A stretch of DNA of 64,000 nt from Pollutimonas bauzanensis (GTDB lineage: Bacteria; Pseudomonadota; Gammaproteobacteria; Burkholderiales; Burkholderiaceae_B), in assembly GCF_900129885.1 (NCBI RefSeq), contig NZ_FQXE01000001.1, positions 310,001 to 374,000 of the forward strand, written 5' to 3'. The notes beneath the pieces were generated by a model. The model saw nothing but the letters and a program-made list of their open reading frames with translations. It searched no databases and was not told where the DNA came from. The translations under genes and the position numbers were made by a program. Positions 44,973-55,409 of this stretch are shown here, one piece after another; the stretch's first letter is position 1, and each line of letters starts with the position of its first letter.

Positions 44973-45160
44973 GAGCCCGGACACAAAACAGTCCCTGCGG
45001 ACTGTTTTGTGCTTGGCGAATCCGAGCGGCATGCAGGCCGCGAGGTGGGCAGAGCCCGGACACAAAACAGTCCCTGCGGACTGTTTTGTGCCTGGCGAAT
45101 CCGAGCGGCATGCAGTCCGCGAGGTGGGCAGAGCCCGGACACAGTTTTGTCAGGCCGACA
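44973..45160. repeat. 79-bp tandem repeat (two full units and a partial third) with strong hairpins
   Basis: Units start at 44973, 45052 and 45131, each with GAGCCCGGACACA. Each of the first two contains CACAAAACAGTCC, CTGC, GGACTGTTTTGTG: a perfect 13-bp stem with a 4-base loop (44982-45011 and the same in unit 2). In the third unit the hairpin has collapsed to a short CACAGTTTTGT. It lies downstream of the adh stop, so the hairpins may end its transcript. The unit also holds GCATGCAGGCCGCGAGGTG, seen again at 63394. Confidence 0.9.
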
Positions 45161-46181
45161 TATCGATCACGACGCGGCCCTGGATCTGGCCCTTGTGCAT
45201 GCGCGCGAACACATCATTGATATTGTCGAGCTTTTCCGTCGCCACGGTGGCCTTGACCGAGCCGCGCGCCGCGAAGTCCAGGGCTTCCTGCATATCCAGG
45301 CGCGTGCCCACTATCGAACCGCGCACCGTTATGCCGCGCAGCACCATGTCGAAAATCGGCAGCGGGAAACTGCCCGGCGGCAAACCATTGAGCGAGATCG
45401 TGCCGCCGCGCCGCACCATGCCCAGCGCCTGCTGGAATGCCTTGGGCGACACCGCCGTGACCAGCGCGCCATGGGCGCCGCCGATTTCCTTTTGCAAATA
45501 GGCCGCGGCATCCGTCGTGGCGGCATTCACCGTCACGCTGGCGCCCAGCTTGCGGGCCAGCTCCAGCTTGTCGTCTTCCACGTCGACCGCGGCCACATTC
45601 AGGCCCATGGCCTTGGCGTACTGCACCGCCATATGGCCCAGCCCGCCTATGCCGGAAATCACCACCCAATCGCCCGGACGCGTGTCGGTCACCTTGAGGC
45701 CCTTGTAGACCGTGACTCCGGCGCAAAGCACCGGCGCGATGTCCACGAAACCGATGCCCGCCGGCAGGTGCCCCACGAAGTTCGGATCGGCCAGGGCATA
45801 ATCGGCAAAGCCGCCGTTGACCGAATAGCCGGTATTGCTTTGCGCTTCGCATAGCGTTTCCCAGCCGCCCAGGCAATGCGTGCAATAGCCGCAGGCCGAA
45901 TGCAGCCAGGGCACCCCGACGCGGTCGCCTTCCTTCACGTGCCGGACATTGCGGCCCGCCGCCGCGACGAAGCCGACGCCCTCGTGCCCCGGAATGAAGG
46001 GTGGATTCGGCTTGACCGGCCAGTCGCCCTCGGCGGCATGCAGGTCGGTGTGGCAAACGCCGGACGCCTCGATCTTGACAAGGATCTGGTTGTCGTCGGG
46101 TTCGGGGACCAACACCTCCTCGATGGTCAGTGGTTTGCCGAATTCCCGGACGACGGCTGCTTTCATTGTTTTTTTGGTCAT
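45150..46181 (-). CDS. adhP: Zinc-dependent alcohol dehydrogenase
   Basis: A 343-residue medium-chain dehydrogenase. Catalytic zinc: GVCHTDLHAAEGDW (Cys, His) and GHEGVG (about residue 65). Structural zinc: CGYCTHCLGGWETLCEAQ (residues 97-115). NAD-binding GIGGLGHMAVQYAKAMG is near residue 175. It oxidises primary alcohols such as ethanol. It follows the aldehyde dehydrogenase gene in what is probably one operon driven by the sigma-54 promoter upstream of that gene. Confidence 0.93.
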   Translation of the reverse strand: MTKKTMKAAVVREFGKPLTIEEVLVPEPDDNQILVKIEASGVCHTDLHAAEGDWPVKPNPPFIPGHEGVGFVAAAGRNVRHVKEGDRVGVPWLHSACGYCTHCLGGWETLCEAQSNTGYSVNGGFADYALADPNFVGHLPAGIGFVDIAPVLCAGVTVYKGLKVTDTRPGDWVVISGIGGLGHMAVQYAKAMGLNVAAVDVEDDKLELARKLGASVTVNAATTDAAAYLQKEIGGAHGALVTAVSPKAFQQALGMVRRGGTISLNGLPPGSFPLPIFDMVLRGITVRGSIVGTRLDMQEALDFAARGSVKATVATEKLDNINDVFARMHKGQIQGRVVIDMSA

Positions 46182-46200
46182 GGCAATGGATTCCTGAGAC

Positions 46201-47727
46201 TTAGAAAAAACCTAGGGCATTGGGGCTGTAGCTGACCAGCAGGCATTTGGTCTGCTGGTAGGCCGCAAGCGTCATCTTGTGGTTTTCGCGGCCTACGCCC
46301 GACTTCTTGTAGCCGCCGAACGCCGCATGGGCGGGGTACAAGTTATAGCAATTGGTCCACACGCGGCCCGCCTGCAGCTGGCGCCCGACGCGATAGGCGC
46401 GCGTGCCGTTGCGGGTCCATACGCCCGCGCCCAGGCCGTATTCGGTATCGTTGGCGATTTCGATGGCGTCGTCCTCATCCTTGAACGTCATAACCGAAGC
46501 CACCGGCCCGAAGATTTCTTCCTGGAAGACGCGCATGCTGTTGTCGCCGAAAAGCAGCGTGGGCTTGACGTAAAAGCCTTCGTTCAGCCCTTCCCCGGGC
46601 GCGTTGCGCGTGCCGCCGGTAAGGCATTTAGCCCCTTCGCCGCGGCCGATGTCGATGTAGGACAGGATCTTGTCCATCTGCACCTGCGACACCTGCGCCC
46701 CGACCATGGTCTTGGCGTCCAGCGGATGCCCCGTCTTGATGGCTTCGACCCGCTTGATGGCGCGTTCGATGAATTGATCGTATATCGATTCCTGGACCAT
46801 CACGCGCGAGGGGCAGGTGCATACTTCGCCCTGGTTCAGGGCGAACATGGCCAGCCCCTCCAGGGCCTTGTCGAAGAAGGCATCGTCTTCGTCCATGACA
46901 TCGGCGAAGAAGATATTGGGGCTTTTGCCGCCCAGCTCGACGGTGCTGGGGATGAGGTTTTCAGCGGCCGCATGCAGGATGTGCTTGCCGGTGGCCGTGG
47001 ACCCGGTGAACGCCAGCTTGGCGATGCGTTTGCTGGTGGCCAGCGCCTGCCCGGCTTCTTTGCCGTAGCCATTGACGATATTGATGACGCCAGGGGGGAA
47101 CAGGTCGCCGATGATTTCCATCAGCACCAGGACGGAGGCCGGAGTCTGCTCGGCGGGTTTGAGCACCACGCAATTGCCCGCCGCCAATGCCGGCGCCAGC
47201 TTCCAGATGGCCATCAGCAGAGGGAAATTCCAGGGAATGATCTGGCCCACCACGCCCAGCGGTTCGGCAAAGTGATATGCCACGGTATCGTTGTCCAGCT
47301 CGGAAATCCCGCCTTCCTGCGCGCGGATGCAGCCGGCGAAATACCGCAGGTGATCGATGGCCAGGGGCAGGTCGGCGGCCATGGTTTCGCGCAGGGGCTT
47401 GCCATTGTCGATGGATTCCGCCACCGCGAGGACCTTCAGGTTCTGCTCCATCTTGTCGGCCATGCGCAATAGCATGTTGGAGCGTTCCGTCACCGAGGTT
47501 GCGCCCCATTTTTTACGCGCGGCATGCGCCGCGTCCAGCGCCGCGTCGACGTCGGCCGCATCGGAGCGGGCCACCTCGCAGAAAACCTGGCCGGTGATGG
47601 GCGACAGGTTTTCGAAATAATTGCCCGCCACGGGGGCCACCCAGCGCCCGCCTATGTAGTTTTCATAGTGGCGCTTATAGGGGTATTCGACGTCGATGCC
47701 GAAATATTTCAGGTCGGTCAGATCCAT
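46201..47727 (-). CDS. NAD-dependent aldehyde dehydrogenase (ExaC/AcoD type)
   Basis: A 508-residue enzyme. Catalytic Glu is in [14 protein letters not shown] near residue 267, catalytic Cys in [13 protein letters not shown] near residue 303, and NAD-binding [16 protein letters not shown] near residue 240. The N-terminus [19 protein letters not shown] fits group X ALDHs that oxidise acetaldehyde made from alcohols. It pairs with the alcohol dehydrogenase gene 19 bases downstream and has a sigma-54 promoter. Confidence 0.92.
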   Translation of the reverse strand: MDLTDLKYFGIDVEYPYKRHYENYIGGRWVAPVAGNYFENLSPITGQVFCEVARSDAADVDAALDAAHAARKKWGATSVTERSNMLLRMADKMEQNLKVLAVAESIDNGKPLRETMAADLPLAIDHLRYFAGCIRAQEGGISELDNDTVAYHFAEPLGVVGQIIPWNFPLLMAIWKLAPALAAGNCVVLKPAEQTPASVLVLMEIIGDLFPPGVINIVNGYGKEAGQALATSKRIAKLAFTGSTATGKHILHAAAENLIPSTVELGGKSPNIFFADVMDEDDAFFDKALEGLAMFALNQGEVCTCPSRVMVQESIYDQFIERAIKRVEAIKTGHPLDAKTMVGAQVSQVQMDKILSYIDIGRGEGAKCLTGGTRNAPGEGLNEGFYVKPTLLFGDNSMRVFQEEIFGPVASVMTFKDEDDAIEIANDTEYGLGAGVWTRNGTRAYRVGRQLQAGRVWTNCYNLYPAHAAFGGYKKSGVGRENHKMTLAAYQQTKCLLVSYSPNALGFF

Positions 47728-47791
47728 TTCTTGTCTCCTTGAGGTTGGAATGGCGGCTACCGTCTTTAGCGGTCCGTCCTATGGAAGTCAA

Positions 47792-47806
47792 GCAATATGC
47801 GTGCCA
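47792..47806 (-). promoter_or_regulatory. Sigma-54 promoter of the aldehyde/alcohol dehydrogenase operon
   Basis: On the minus strand TGGCACGCATATTGC is an exact -24/-12 match (TGGCAC, 5 bases, TTGC). The predicted start is about 50 bases before the aldehyde dehydrogenase ATG. Confidence 0.9.
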
Positions 47807-47909
47807 GGCCATATGCCGCCGCGGCGAGGAAGCGGCGCGGCGGCATTCCCCCGCGGCGGGTTCCCATAAGCCTGCGACAGTGGCATAATCTGCTTGTAAA
47901 ACAATAACT

Positions 47910-47926
47910 TGTCGCAAAATGCGACA
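47910..47926. promoter_or_regulatory. Enhancer-type site for the AcoR-like activator
   Basis: TGTCGCA-AAA-TGCGACA is a perfect 7-bp inverted repeat about 105 bases upstream of the sigma-54 promoter, the usual distance for an upstream activating sequence. A half-site TGCGACA lies at 47873-47879 and another GCGACA at about 47945. Confidence 0.75.
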
Positions 47927-47984
47927 GGCAGGGGCGGATAACGCGACAGCCGCACTGGCGCACAACGCAACACAGGAGACAGGC

Positions 47985-49979
47985 ATGAACTCGCTCACGC
48001 CGCTGGCATCGCAAGGGCTGCTCGACAAGATCAAGGGGCTGCCGGCCACGTCTGTCCTGCGTTCCTGGGAGCGCTGCGCGGCGAACGGCTATGCCTTGCA
48101 TGCCGACCCCAATCCCATGCTGCAGGCCGACCTGCAAGCCCGGCGCGAACAGCACGCCCGCATACTGCAGCTGGCGCAGCCCGAAATCGAAACCCTGGCG
48201 TCGCTGGTGGCCAGCGCCCGCAGCGTCGTCGTGCTCGCCGACGAGACCGGCGTCATCCTCCAGGAGGCGGGATGCACGGAATTCCTGCGCAAAGCCGAGC
48301 AAGTAGCGCTGCAGCCCGGAGTCAGCTGGGCCGAATCGCTGCGCGGCACCAACGCCATCGGCACCGCCCTCTTCGACGCCGCCGCCGTCAGGGTCCATGG
48401 CGAAGAACATTTTCTGGAATGCAACAGGGTGCTCAGCTGCCACGCAGCGCCCATCTTCTCGCCCCGCGGCAAGGTCATCGGCGTGCTGGACATTTCCAGC
48501 GAGGCGACGACCCTGCACGCCTACGCCATGGGGCTGGCGCAAATATGCGCCCGGCAAATCAGCAACCGCTATCTGGACCACACCGACGCCAGGCTGCACC
48601 GCCTGGTTTTCCAGCGGCAATCCTCGCTGCTGGACTCCGTCGAGCGCGCTATTCTGCTGCTGGAAGAAGACCGCATCGTGGGAGCCAACGAAGCCGCCCT
48701 GCACTTGCTGGGCGGCGACTGGAGCCTGCTGGATGCGCCTGTGCATGACTGGCTGGATGGCTGGGACCGCATGGGCGACAATCCCCGGCCCCTGCATACC
48801 CGCGGAGGCACGGCCCTGCTGGGAACGCTGCGGCCGGGCAAAGGCCCCGCAGCGGCCAGGCCGGCCAGCCTTGCCGCGCCCGACGGCGCCGCCACGCCCC
48901 GGCCCGCCAGGGCGCGACGCCTGCCGGCGGGCGCGCCGGGGCTGCCATCGCTGGCCGACGATCTGCAGCCCAGCATGCGGCACGCGCTAAGCGCCGTCAA
49001 TGCCGGCCTGGCCATACTCCTGCAAGGCGAAACCGGCGCCGGCAAGGAAATCTTCGCCCGCCATCTGCACGCGCAAAGCCAGTGGCGCCAGGGCCCGTTC
49101 GTGGCCGTCAATTGCGGCGCCCTGCCCGAAAGCCTGGTGGAGTCCGAGCTGTTCGGCTACGAGGCCGGCGCTTTCACCGGAGCGCGGCGCGAAGGCTCGC
49201 GCGGCCGGCTGCGCGAAGCCCATGGCGGGGTCCTGTTCCTGGATGAAATCGGCGACATGCCGCTATTGCTGCAAACCCGCCTGCTGCGCGCGCTGCAGGA
49301 GCGCGAAGTGCAGCCGCTGGGCTCCGACAAGCGCATCCCGGTGGACTTCGGCCTGGTCAGCGCCACCAATCACGACCTGTCGTCCATGGTCGAAAACGGC
49401 GCGTTCCGCGCAGACCTGTACTATCGCCTGCAAGACTTCGATGTCCGTCTGCCGCCCCTGCGCGAGAGGCGCCGCCTGCGCGAGTTCCTGTGCCAGGAAT
49501 TCAAGCGCGTCGGCGGCGCGGATTGCTCCATGATGCTGGCCGATTCGGCGCTCGAACAGCTCGCGGGCTATCACTGGCCCGGCAACTACCGCCAGTTGCA
49601 CAGCCTGCTGCGCCGGCTGGTGGCGCTGCTGCCGCCAGGCAGCCTGATCCAGGCCGATGACCTGCCCGCTGAAATCCGCCCGGCCGGCGGCATTGCGCGG
49701 CCTGCGGCAAGTACTGAGTCCGCCGCAGCCGGCATAGTGCCCGCCGCAGCGGCTATGCCTTCCGCGGCGGGCGTCGCGCCGCCAGCGGCCGGCATAGCCG
49801 CCGCAAGCGCGCTGTGTCCCACCCTGCGCGACATCAGCGACCAGACCATAGAACGGGTCATCGCGGAATCCTCCCATAACATCAGCCTGGCGGCCCGCAA
49901 GCTGGGCGTGCACCGCAGCACCCTGTACCGCTACCTCGGACGCGCGTCGGCACGGCACGCTGCCCGCAGGCCGGACTAG
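47985..49979 (+). CDS. acoR: Sigma-54-dependent activator, AcoR-like
   Basis: About 664 residues from the ATG at 47985 after AGGAG. The N-terminal part has a GAF-like sensor (about residues 60-220). The AAA+ domain has Walker A LLQGETGAGKEIFARHLH, the sigma-54 contact loop EAGAFTGARREG and Walker B GGVLFLDEIGD. The Fis-type helix-turn-helix is at the C-terminus (HNISLAARKLGVHRSTLYRY). An unusual Ala/Pro/Gly-rich linker (about residues 565-605) separates the AAA+ and DNA-binding parts. It is divergent from the dehydrogenase operon that it most likely activates. Confidence 0.88.
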   Translation: MNSLTPLASQGLLDKIKGLPATSVLRSWERCAANGYALHADPNPMLQADLQARREQHARILQLAQPEIETLASLVASARSVVVLADETGVILQEAGCTEFLRKAEQVALQPGVSWAESLRGTNAIGTALFDAAAVRVHGEEHFLECNRVLSCHAAPIFSPRGKVIGVLDISSEATTLHAYAMGLAQICARQISNRYLDHTDARLHRLVFQRQSSLLDSVERAILLLEEDRIVGANEAALHLLGGDWSLLDAPVHDWLDGWDRMGDNPRPLHTRGGTALLGTLRPGKGPAAARPASLAAPDGAATPRPARARRLPAGAPGLPSLADDLQPSMRHALSAVNAGLAILLQGETGAGKEIFARHLHAQSQWRQGPFVAVNCGALPESLVESELFGYEAGAFTGARREGSRGRLREAHGGVLFLDEIGDMPLLLQTRLLRALQEREVQPLGSDKRIPVDFGLVSATNHDLSSMVENGAFRADLYYRLQDFDVRLPPLRERRRLREFLCQEFKRVGGADCSMMLADSALEQLAGYHWPGNYRQLHSLLRRLVALLPPGSLIQADDLPAEIRPAGGIARPAASTESAAAGIVPAAAAMPSAAGVAPPAAGIAAASALCPTLRDISDQTIERVIAESSHNISLAARKLGVHRSTLYRYLGRASARHAARRPD

Positions 49980-50017
49980 CCGCCTCCGGGATTACGCGCC
50001 GCTGGCGCGATGCCGGC

Positions 50018-50566
50018 CTACCAGTTCCTGACCCACTCGGCGTAGCGGTCGATAAACAGCTTGAGCAAGGCGCGCCCGGTTTCCGTCACCTCTCCCGCGG
50101 GGTCGAACAACTTGTCGGCCTGGCTGAGATAGGTTTCGGGGTTGGCCATGCAATAAACATTCAGGCACATCAACGATTGGCGCAGATGGTGATTGGCGCC
50201 GAAGCCGCCCTGCAGCGACGGCGAGGCGCTGATCACGGCGCCGGGCTTGGCGTTCCAGATACTTTTCGAATAGGGCCTGGAACCGATATCGATGGCGTTC
50301 TTCATGGCGGCCGGCATCGAGCGGTTATGTTCCGGCGTGGCGAACAGCACGCCGTCCATGCTGGCTATCTTCTCGCGGAACTCGATATATGCCGCCGGCG
50401 AATCCGCATCGAAATCCTGGTTATATAGCGGCAGGTGGCCGATCTCGACGATCTCCAGGTTAAGGAATGCGGGCGCCATATCGATCAGCGCTTGCGCCAC
50501 TTTCCTGTTGATGGAGTCTTTCCGCAGGCTGCCGACAATGACGGCGATGTTTTTGATGTCGTTCAC
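50018..50566 (-). CDS. NADPH-dependent FMN reductase
   Basis: A 182-residue flavodoxin-fold protein. FMN-binding pieces are VIVGSLRKDSINRKVAQALI at the N-terminus and ATPEHNRSMPAAMKNAIDIGSR near residue 76. The start is a GTG at 50566 (after AAAGGAC); upstream in-frame codons are not protein-like. It reduces FMN or quinones with NADPH. It stands between the AcoR-like gene and rpoD. Confidence 0.9.
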   Translation of the reverse strand: MNDIKNIAVIVGSLRKDSINRKVAQALIDMAPAFLNLEIVEIGHLPLYNQDFDADSPAAYIEFREKIASMDGVLFATPEHNRSMPAAMKNAIDIGSRPYSKSIWNAKPGAVISASPSLQGGFGANHHLRQSLMCLNVYCMANPETYLSQADKLFDPAGEVTETGRALLKLFIDRYAEWVRNW

Positions 50567-50680
50567 AAATAGTCCTTTCTTGGTCAGAAAATACGCGCCG
50601 GCGCCCGCCAGGGGCAGGCGCCGCAAGCCATGAAGAAGCCTCCGGCCATTCTAGTGCGGATCGGAAAAAATAGCGGCGGC

Positions 50681-50711
50681 AAAAAAATAGCGGCAACCCG
50701 AAGGTTGCCGC
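50681..50711 (-). terminator. Rho-independent terminator downstream of rpoD
   Basis: On the minus strand GCGGCAACC, TTCG, GGTTGCCGC (50711 to 50690) is followed by TATTTTTTT. It is 58 bases after the rpoD stop. The TTCG loop is a stable tetraloop. Confidence 0.9.
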
Positions 50712-50768
50712 CATCATACTGGTGCGCGGTGCCGGATCAGATGCCCGAGGCGCCTGTCCGGCCTGCGC

Positions 50769-53024
50769 TTACTGCCCTTCCAGGAAGCTTTTCAGCTTGT
50801 CGGCCCGGCTGGGGTGGCGCAGTTTGCGCAAGGCCTTGGCTTCTATTTGGCGGATGCGCTCGCGGGTGACGTCGAACTGCTTGCCGACTTCTTCCAGCGT
50901 CTGGTCGGTGCTCATTTCGATGCCGAAGCGCATGCGCAGCACCTTGGCTTCGCGCGGCGTCAGCGAATCGAGGACTTCCTTGACGACGTCGCGCATGGAG
51001 CCGTGCAGGGCCCATTCGGACGGCGACAAGGTGCCGGTGTCTTCGATGAAGTCGCCCAGATGGGAATCGTCATCGTCGCCGATAGGCGTTTCCATCGAGA
51101 TCGGCTCCTTGGCGATCTTGAGGATTTTCCGGACCTTGTCTTCCGGCATGTCCATCTTTTGCGCCAAAGTGGCGGGATCGGGCTCGGCGCCGGTTTCCTG
51201 CAGGATCTGGCGATTGATGCGATTCATCTTGTTGATCGTTTCGATCATGTGCACCGGAATGCGGATGGTGCGGGCCTGGTCGGCGATCGAGCGCGTAATG
51301 GCCTGGCGTATCCACCACGTGGCGTAGGTGGAAAACTTATAGCCGCGGCGGTATTCGAACTTGTCGACCGCCTTCATCAGGCCGATATTGCCTTCCTGGA
51401 TCAGGTCCAGGAACTGCAGGCCGCGATTGGTGTACTTCTTGGCGATGGAGATCACCAGGCGCAGGTTGGCTTCGGTCATTTCGCGCTTGGCCTTGCGGGC
51501 CTTGGCTTCGCCCGTCGCCATGCGCTTGTTGACGTCCTTGAGGTCTTTGAGCGGCAGCACGACGGCCGTTTGCAGGTCGATCAGCTTTTGCTGGATTTCC
51601 TGGACCGCCGGAATATGGCGTTCCAGCGTTTCGGAATAGGCATGCCCGCCGGCGACTTCGCCCAGCACCCATTCAAGATTGGTTTCATTGCCGGGGAAGG
51701 CCTTGATGAAATGGGCGCGCGGCATGCCGGCGCGGTCCACACAAGCGTGCAGGACGGCGCGTTCCAGCTTGCGCACTTCGCCGACCTGCTCGCGCAGGGT
51801 GTCGGCCAGCTTCTCGACCATCTTGGCCGTGAAGCGTATGCCCATGAGTTCGTTCAGGATGGCTTCCTGGGCCTGTATATATTCCTGGGCCTGATAGCCG
51901 TCGCGCTCGAACGCCTTGCGCATTTTGTCGAACCATACGCCTATGGTCTCGAATTTCTTGAGCGCCGTGGTGCGCAGGTATTCGAGCTGCTTGCTGCTCA
52001 TGCCGCCCGCGGGCCCGTCTTCGTTTTCGTCGTTGTCGACGGAAACGCCGGCGCCGGCGTATTCTTCGCCTTCCTGGTCGATGAGGCCGTCGACGACCTC
52101 ATCGATTTGCGCGGCGCCATCGCGCACGCGCTGCACATACTGCAGAATTTCGTTGACCGTGGTCGGGCAGGCGGCAATCGCCATGACCATGTGCTTGAGG
52201 CCGTCTTCGATGCGTTTGGCGATTTCGATTTCGCCTTCGCGGGTCAGCAGTTCGACCGTGCCCATTTCGCGCATATACATGCGCACCGGGTCGGTCGTGC
52301 GGCCGAAATCGGAATCGACGGTGGTCAGGGCGGCTTCGGCTTCGTCTTCGACGTCGTCGTCGCTGGTGGCCACCGGCGCGTTGTCGCTCATGAGCAGCGC
52401 GTCGGCATCGGGGGCCTGGTCGTAGACCGCGATCCCCATGTCGCTGAACGTGCTGATGATGCCATCGATGGCTTCGGCGTCGACCAGGTCGTCGGGCAAA
52501 TGGTCGTTGATTTCGCCGTAAGTCAGGTAGCCGCGGTCCTTGCCCAGCTTGATCAGCACTTTCAGGCGATTGCGGCGGGCCTCTTGCTCTTCGGGCGTCA
52601 TCTGGTTGCGCGCGGGCACGTCTTTGTCGCCCTTGGCGCGCTTGCCGCCGCGCTTGGGCAGCGGCTTGAGGTCGGGAATGACCTCGGCGTCGCCGGCATC
52701 ATCGTCATTGAAGTCGGCGGCGTCGTTATTGGCGTTCTTGGCGGGACGGCCAGGGCGGCGGCCCGTAGGCACTGCCCGGGCCGCGGTCTTGCCCGCTTTC
52801 TTGGCTTCGGCGGCGCCTGCCTCGGCGACAGGAGCCTTCTTGGCCGCCGCCTTGGCGGGCGCGGCTTTCTTGGCTGCAGCCTTTTTTGCAGCAGAGGCCT
52901 CTGCCGTAACACCATCCCCGACCTTCACTGCCGTCTTGGCGGCACTTTTAGTGGCGCCAACAGTTTTAGCTTTTTTCACAGCTTCTTCAGCTGCCAGGGG
53001 GGTTTTACCAGTACTTTGGGTCAT
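50769..53024 (-). CDS. rpoD: Primary sigma factor RpoD
   Basis: A 751-residue sigma-70. The first about 110 residues are a Lys/Ala-rich extension ([16 protein letters not shown]). Region 1.1 starts near residue 150. Region 2 has [40 protein letters not shown] and [20 protein letters not shown]; region 4 ends [20 protein letters not shown] and [11 protein letters not shown]. It directs RNA polymerase to housekeeping promoters. It ends the rpsU-dnaG-rpoD operon, with a terminator downstream. Confidence 0.97.
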   Translation of the reverse strand: MTQSTGKTPLAAEEAVKKAKTVGATKSAAKTAVKVGDGVTAEASAAKKAAAKKAAPAKAAAKKAPVAEAGAAEAKKAGKTAARAVPTGRRPGRPAKNANNDAADFNDDDAGDAEVIPDLKPLPKRGGKRAKGDKDVPARNQMTPEEQEARRNRLKVLIKLGKDRGYLTYGEINDHLPDDLVDAEAIDGIISTFSDMGIAVYDQAPDADALLMSDNAPVATSDDDVEDEAEAALTTVDSDFGRTTDPVRMYMREMGTVELLTREGEIEIAKRIEDGLKHMVMAIAACPTTVNEILQYVQRVRDGAAQIDEVVDGLIDQEGEEYAGAGVSVDNDENEDGPAGGMSSKQLEYLRTTALKKFETIGVWFDKMRKAFERDGYQAQEYIQAQEAILNELMGIRFTAKMVEKLADTLREQVGEVRKLERAVLHACVDRAGMPRAHFIKAFPGNETNLEWVLGEVAGGHAYSETLERHIPAVQEIQQKLIDLQTAVVLPLKDLKDVNKRMATGEAKARKAKREMTEANLRLVISIAKKYTNRGLQFLDLIQEGNIGLMKAVDKFEYRRGYKFSTYATWWIRQAITRSIADQARTIRIPVHMIETINKMNRINRQILQETGAEPDPATLAQKMDMPEDKVRKILKIAKEPISMETPIGDDDDSHLGDFIEDTGTLSPSEWALHGSMRDVVKEVLDSLTPREAKVLRMRFGIEMSTDQTLEEVGKQFDVTRERIRQIEAKALRKLRHPSRADKLKSFLEGQ

Positions 53025-53267
53025 AGTCGCTTCCGTAGGCGCAAAAGCACTCGGTCAGCCATCGGCCAACGAGTGTTGCAGGGCAGAACTTACTTATCGC
53101 AAAGAATGGGCATGTGCCGCGGGTAACGCTGATGCCGACCATAGCAGCCCGTATAAAATAATCCTTGACGCGATTCGTTGCAAGGCAAAGGGGGCTAGCC
53201 GGTCTCAAACACCATTATTATGCAAATACATGCCTAGGCGTTGCGAAAACTCTCTATTTTACAGCAC

Positions 53268-55196
53268 TCAACGCGAAGAAGCACTACTTAGCAGGGCAAT
53301 TCGTCGCGTCAGTTCGTGATACCTCTTTCGGGAAACATCATCTTTCAAACCCGCCCCCACCAGCGCCAGCTGCTCGGCCTTGATGGCATCGAGCTCTATG
53401 CGCCGCATGGCATCGTGCCATTCAGCCTGCGGATCGGGCAGATCTTCCTGGGCCAACAGCTCCGGGCTGATCGAAGCCAGCACGCCTTCCAAGTCGGAAC
53501 CGGGCTCGGCGGCCTGCAATAAAGCCCCCGCATGGCGGGCGCCGCTGGCATTGGCCAGGGCGATCAGGTCTCTTACCAAGACTAAATGGGGGCCATGTTC
53601 CAGAATTTCAAGCTGTTGATCACCCAGGCTGGAAACCAGTTCCGGATGGGCCAGCAACAGCCGCAGCAGCCGCTTGGCCATGGGCGTGACCGTGCGCGCC
53701 TTGCTGCCGCGCCCCGCCGCCGGCTTGTGCCGGGCGTAGGGCTCGGGCGCCTCATCGGCGCCATCGTAGGACCCATAGTCGTCCGGCTCGAACATGGGCG
53801 CATCCATGAAACCGGGAGGCTCCGCGTCGCCCCCGCCCGCCGCCGGCGCATCGGCCCGGGAGACCCCCGTCTTGCGGCCTCCCGGATCAGGCGGCGCCGG
53901 CGCGGGAACCTCCGCCAGCATCTGGCTGAGCTCTTCCGGCGTCAGCAATACCAGCTTGGCGAATTCGCGCTCTATCTGGACGCGCAGCGTCCCTTCCGGA
54001 AGCGCGACCAGCAGCGGCTTGGCCTCATGCACGCAGGCCGCGCGCCCTTCCGCCTCATGCATGGCATGATGGGAAGCAAGCTCGTCCAGCATGAAGCGCG
54101 ACAATGGCATCGCTTCGGCCACCGTGGCCTTGAACGCTTCGGCGCCGTATTCCCGTATATACGAGTCGGGATCGTGCTCGGGCGGCAGAAACAGGAAGCG
54201 CATCGACACATCGTCGCGCACCAGCGGCAGGCAGGTGTTCAAGGCGCGCCAGGCGGCGCGCCGGCCCGCCTTGTCGCCGTCGAAGCTGAACACGATTTTA
54301 TGGCTCGCGCGCAGCAGCTTCTGTATGTGCGACGGCGTCGTGGCGGTGCCCAGCGTGGCGACGGCGTTGGCCAGGCCGTGCTGCGCCAGCCCCACCACAT
54401 CCATATAGCCTTCGACCACCAGCACATAGCCCTCGCTGCGTATGCCGGCCCGCCCTTCCCATAAGCCGTAAAGCTCGTGGCCCTTGGAAAACAGCGGGGT
54501 TTCAGGCGAATTCAGGTACTTGGGCTCGCCCTTGCCTATGATGCGCCCGCCGAAACCGATCAGATTCCCGCGCTGGTTGCGTATGGGAAACATGATGCGC
54601 TCGCGGAAGCGGTCGTAGCGCCGGCCGTCTTCGGCTTCGATGACCAGGCCCGACTCGACGAGCAGGGGGTCTTCGTAGAGGGGAAATACGGCGGACAGGC
54701 CGCGCCGGTCCGTGCCGGCCCAGCCCAGGCCGAACCTGGCGGCCGTCTCGCCGGACAGGCCGCGCTGCTTCAGATAATGGATGGCGCCCCGCGAACCCTT
54801 GAGCTCGCGCACGTAGTGCGCCTGGGCCATGTCCAGTATCTGCTGCTGGCGCGACACTTCTTCTTTGCGCGTCTTGTCGGCGGCGCGCTGCCTGGGGCTG
54901 CGCGGCTCTTCGGGCACGGTCATGCCGGCATTGGCCGCAAGGCTGCGAACCGCCTCGGGGAAACTGGCGCCGGTGTGTTCGATCAGGAAAGTGATGGCGC
55001 TGCCATGCGCCCCGCAACCGAAGCAGTGATAAAACTGCTTGCTGGGACTTACCGTGAAAGAGGGGCTTTTTTCGTTATGGAACGGGCACAGGCCAAGTAA
55101 ATTGGCCCCGCCCTTGCGCAGCTGTACATATCGCCCGACGACGTCAACAACATCTACTCGGGCGAGGAGATCCTGAACAAATGATTCAGGTATCAA
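53268..55196 (-). CDS. dnaG: DNA primase
   Basis: A 642-residue primase. The zinc-binding N-terminus has CPFHNEKSPSFTVSPSKQFY and HCFGCGAHG (residues 38-65). The TOPRIM core has VVEGYMDVVGLAQHG near residue 260 and VFSFDGDKAGRRAA near residue 305. A Pro/Gly-rich linker around residues 430-490 precedes the C-terminal helicase-binding domain. It synthesises RNA primers for replication. It follows rpsU by one base. The 240-base gap to rpoD probably holds an internal promoter. Confidence 0.97.
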   Translation of the reverse strand: MIPESFVQDLLARVDVVDVVGRYVQLRKGGANLLGLCPFHNEKSPSFTVSPSKQFYHCFGCGAHGSAITFLIEHTGASFPEAVRSLAANAGMTVPEEPRSPRQRAADKTRKEEVSRQQQILDMAQAHYVRELKGSRGAIHYLKQRGLSGETAARFGLGWAGTDRRGLSAVFPLYEDPLLVESGLVIEAEDGRRYDRFRERIMFPIRNQRGNLIGFGGRIIGKGEPKYLNSPETPLFSKGHELYGLWEGRAGIRSEGYVLVVEGYMDVVGLAQHGLANAVATLGTATTPSHIQKLLRASHKIVFSFDGDKAGRRAAWRALNTCLPLVRDDVSMRFLFLPPEHDPDSYIREYGAEAFKATVAEAMPLSRFMLDELASHHAMHEAEGRAACVHEAKPLLVALPEGTLRVQIEREFAKLVLLTPEELSQMLAEVPAPAPPDPGGRKTGVSRADAPAAGGGDAEPPGFMDAPMFEPDDYGSYDGADEAPEPYARHKPAAGRGSKARTVTPMAKRLLRLLLAHPELVSSLGDQQLEILEHGPHLVLVRDLIALANASGARHAGALLQAAEPGSDLEGVLASISPELLAQEDLPDPQAEWHDAMRRIELDAIKAEQLALVGAGLKDDVSRKRYHELTRRIALLSSASSR

Positions 55197-55409
55197 TCAA
55201 TACATACGCGGAGGCAGTTGTTGGCTGCGGATGCGTTTGTAGTGGCGCTTGACGGCCGCAGCATGCTTGCGTTTACGTTCTGCCGTGGGCTTTTCGTAAA
55301 ATTCGCGCGCGCGCAGTTCAGTCAAGAGACCGATTTTCTCAATGGTGCGCTTGAAGCGGCGCAGTGCGGCTTCAAACGGCTCGTTTTCTTTCAGACGAAC
55401 GATAGGCAT
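55197..55409 (-). CDS. rpsU: Ribosomal protein bS21
   Basis: A 70-residue basic protein: [20 protein letters not shown] and [20 protein letters not shown] are the standard bS21 sequence. It heads the macromolecular synthesis operon; its stop directly abuts the dnaG start. Confidence 0.97.
   Translation of the reverse strand: MPIVRLKENEPFEAALRRFKRTIEKIGLLTELRAREFYEKPTAERKRKHAAAVKRHYKRIRSQQLPPRMY

Noticed and set aside
44973-45160. A CRISPR-like repeat array.
   Set aside because: Units are 79 bp, directly tandem, with only two copies and no unique spacers.
50814-53126. A 770-codon open frame antisense to rpoD.
   Set aside because: It is a shadow of rpoD codon use; the translation has no domain and is rich in Phe, His and Val runs.
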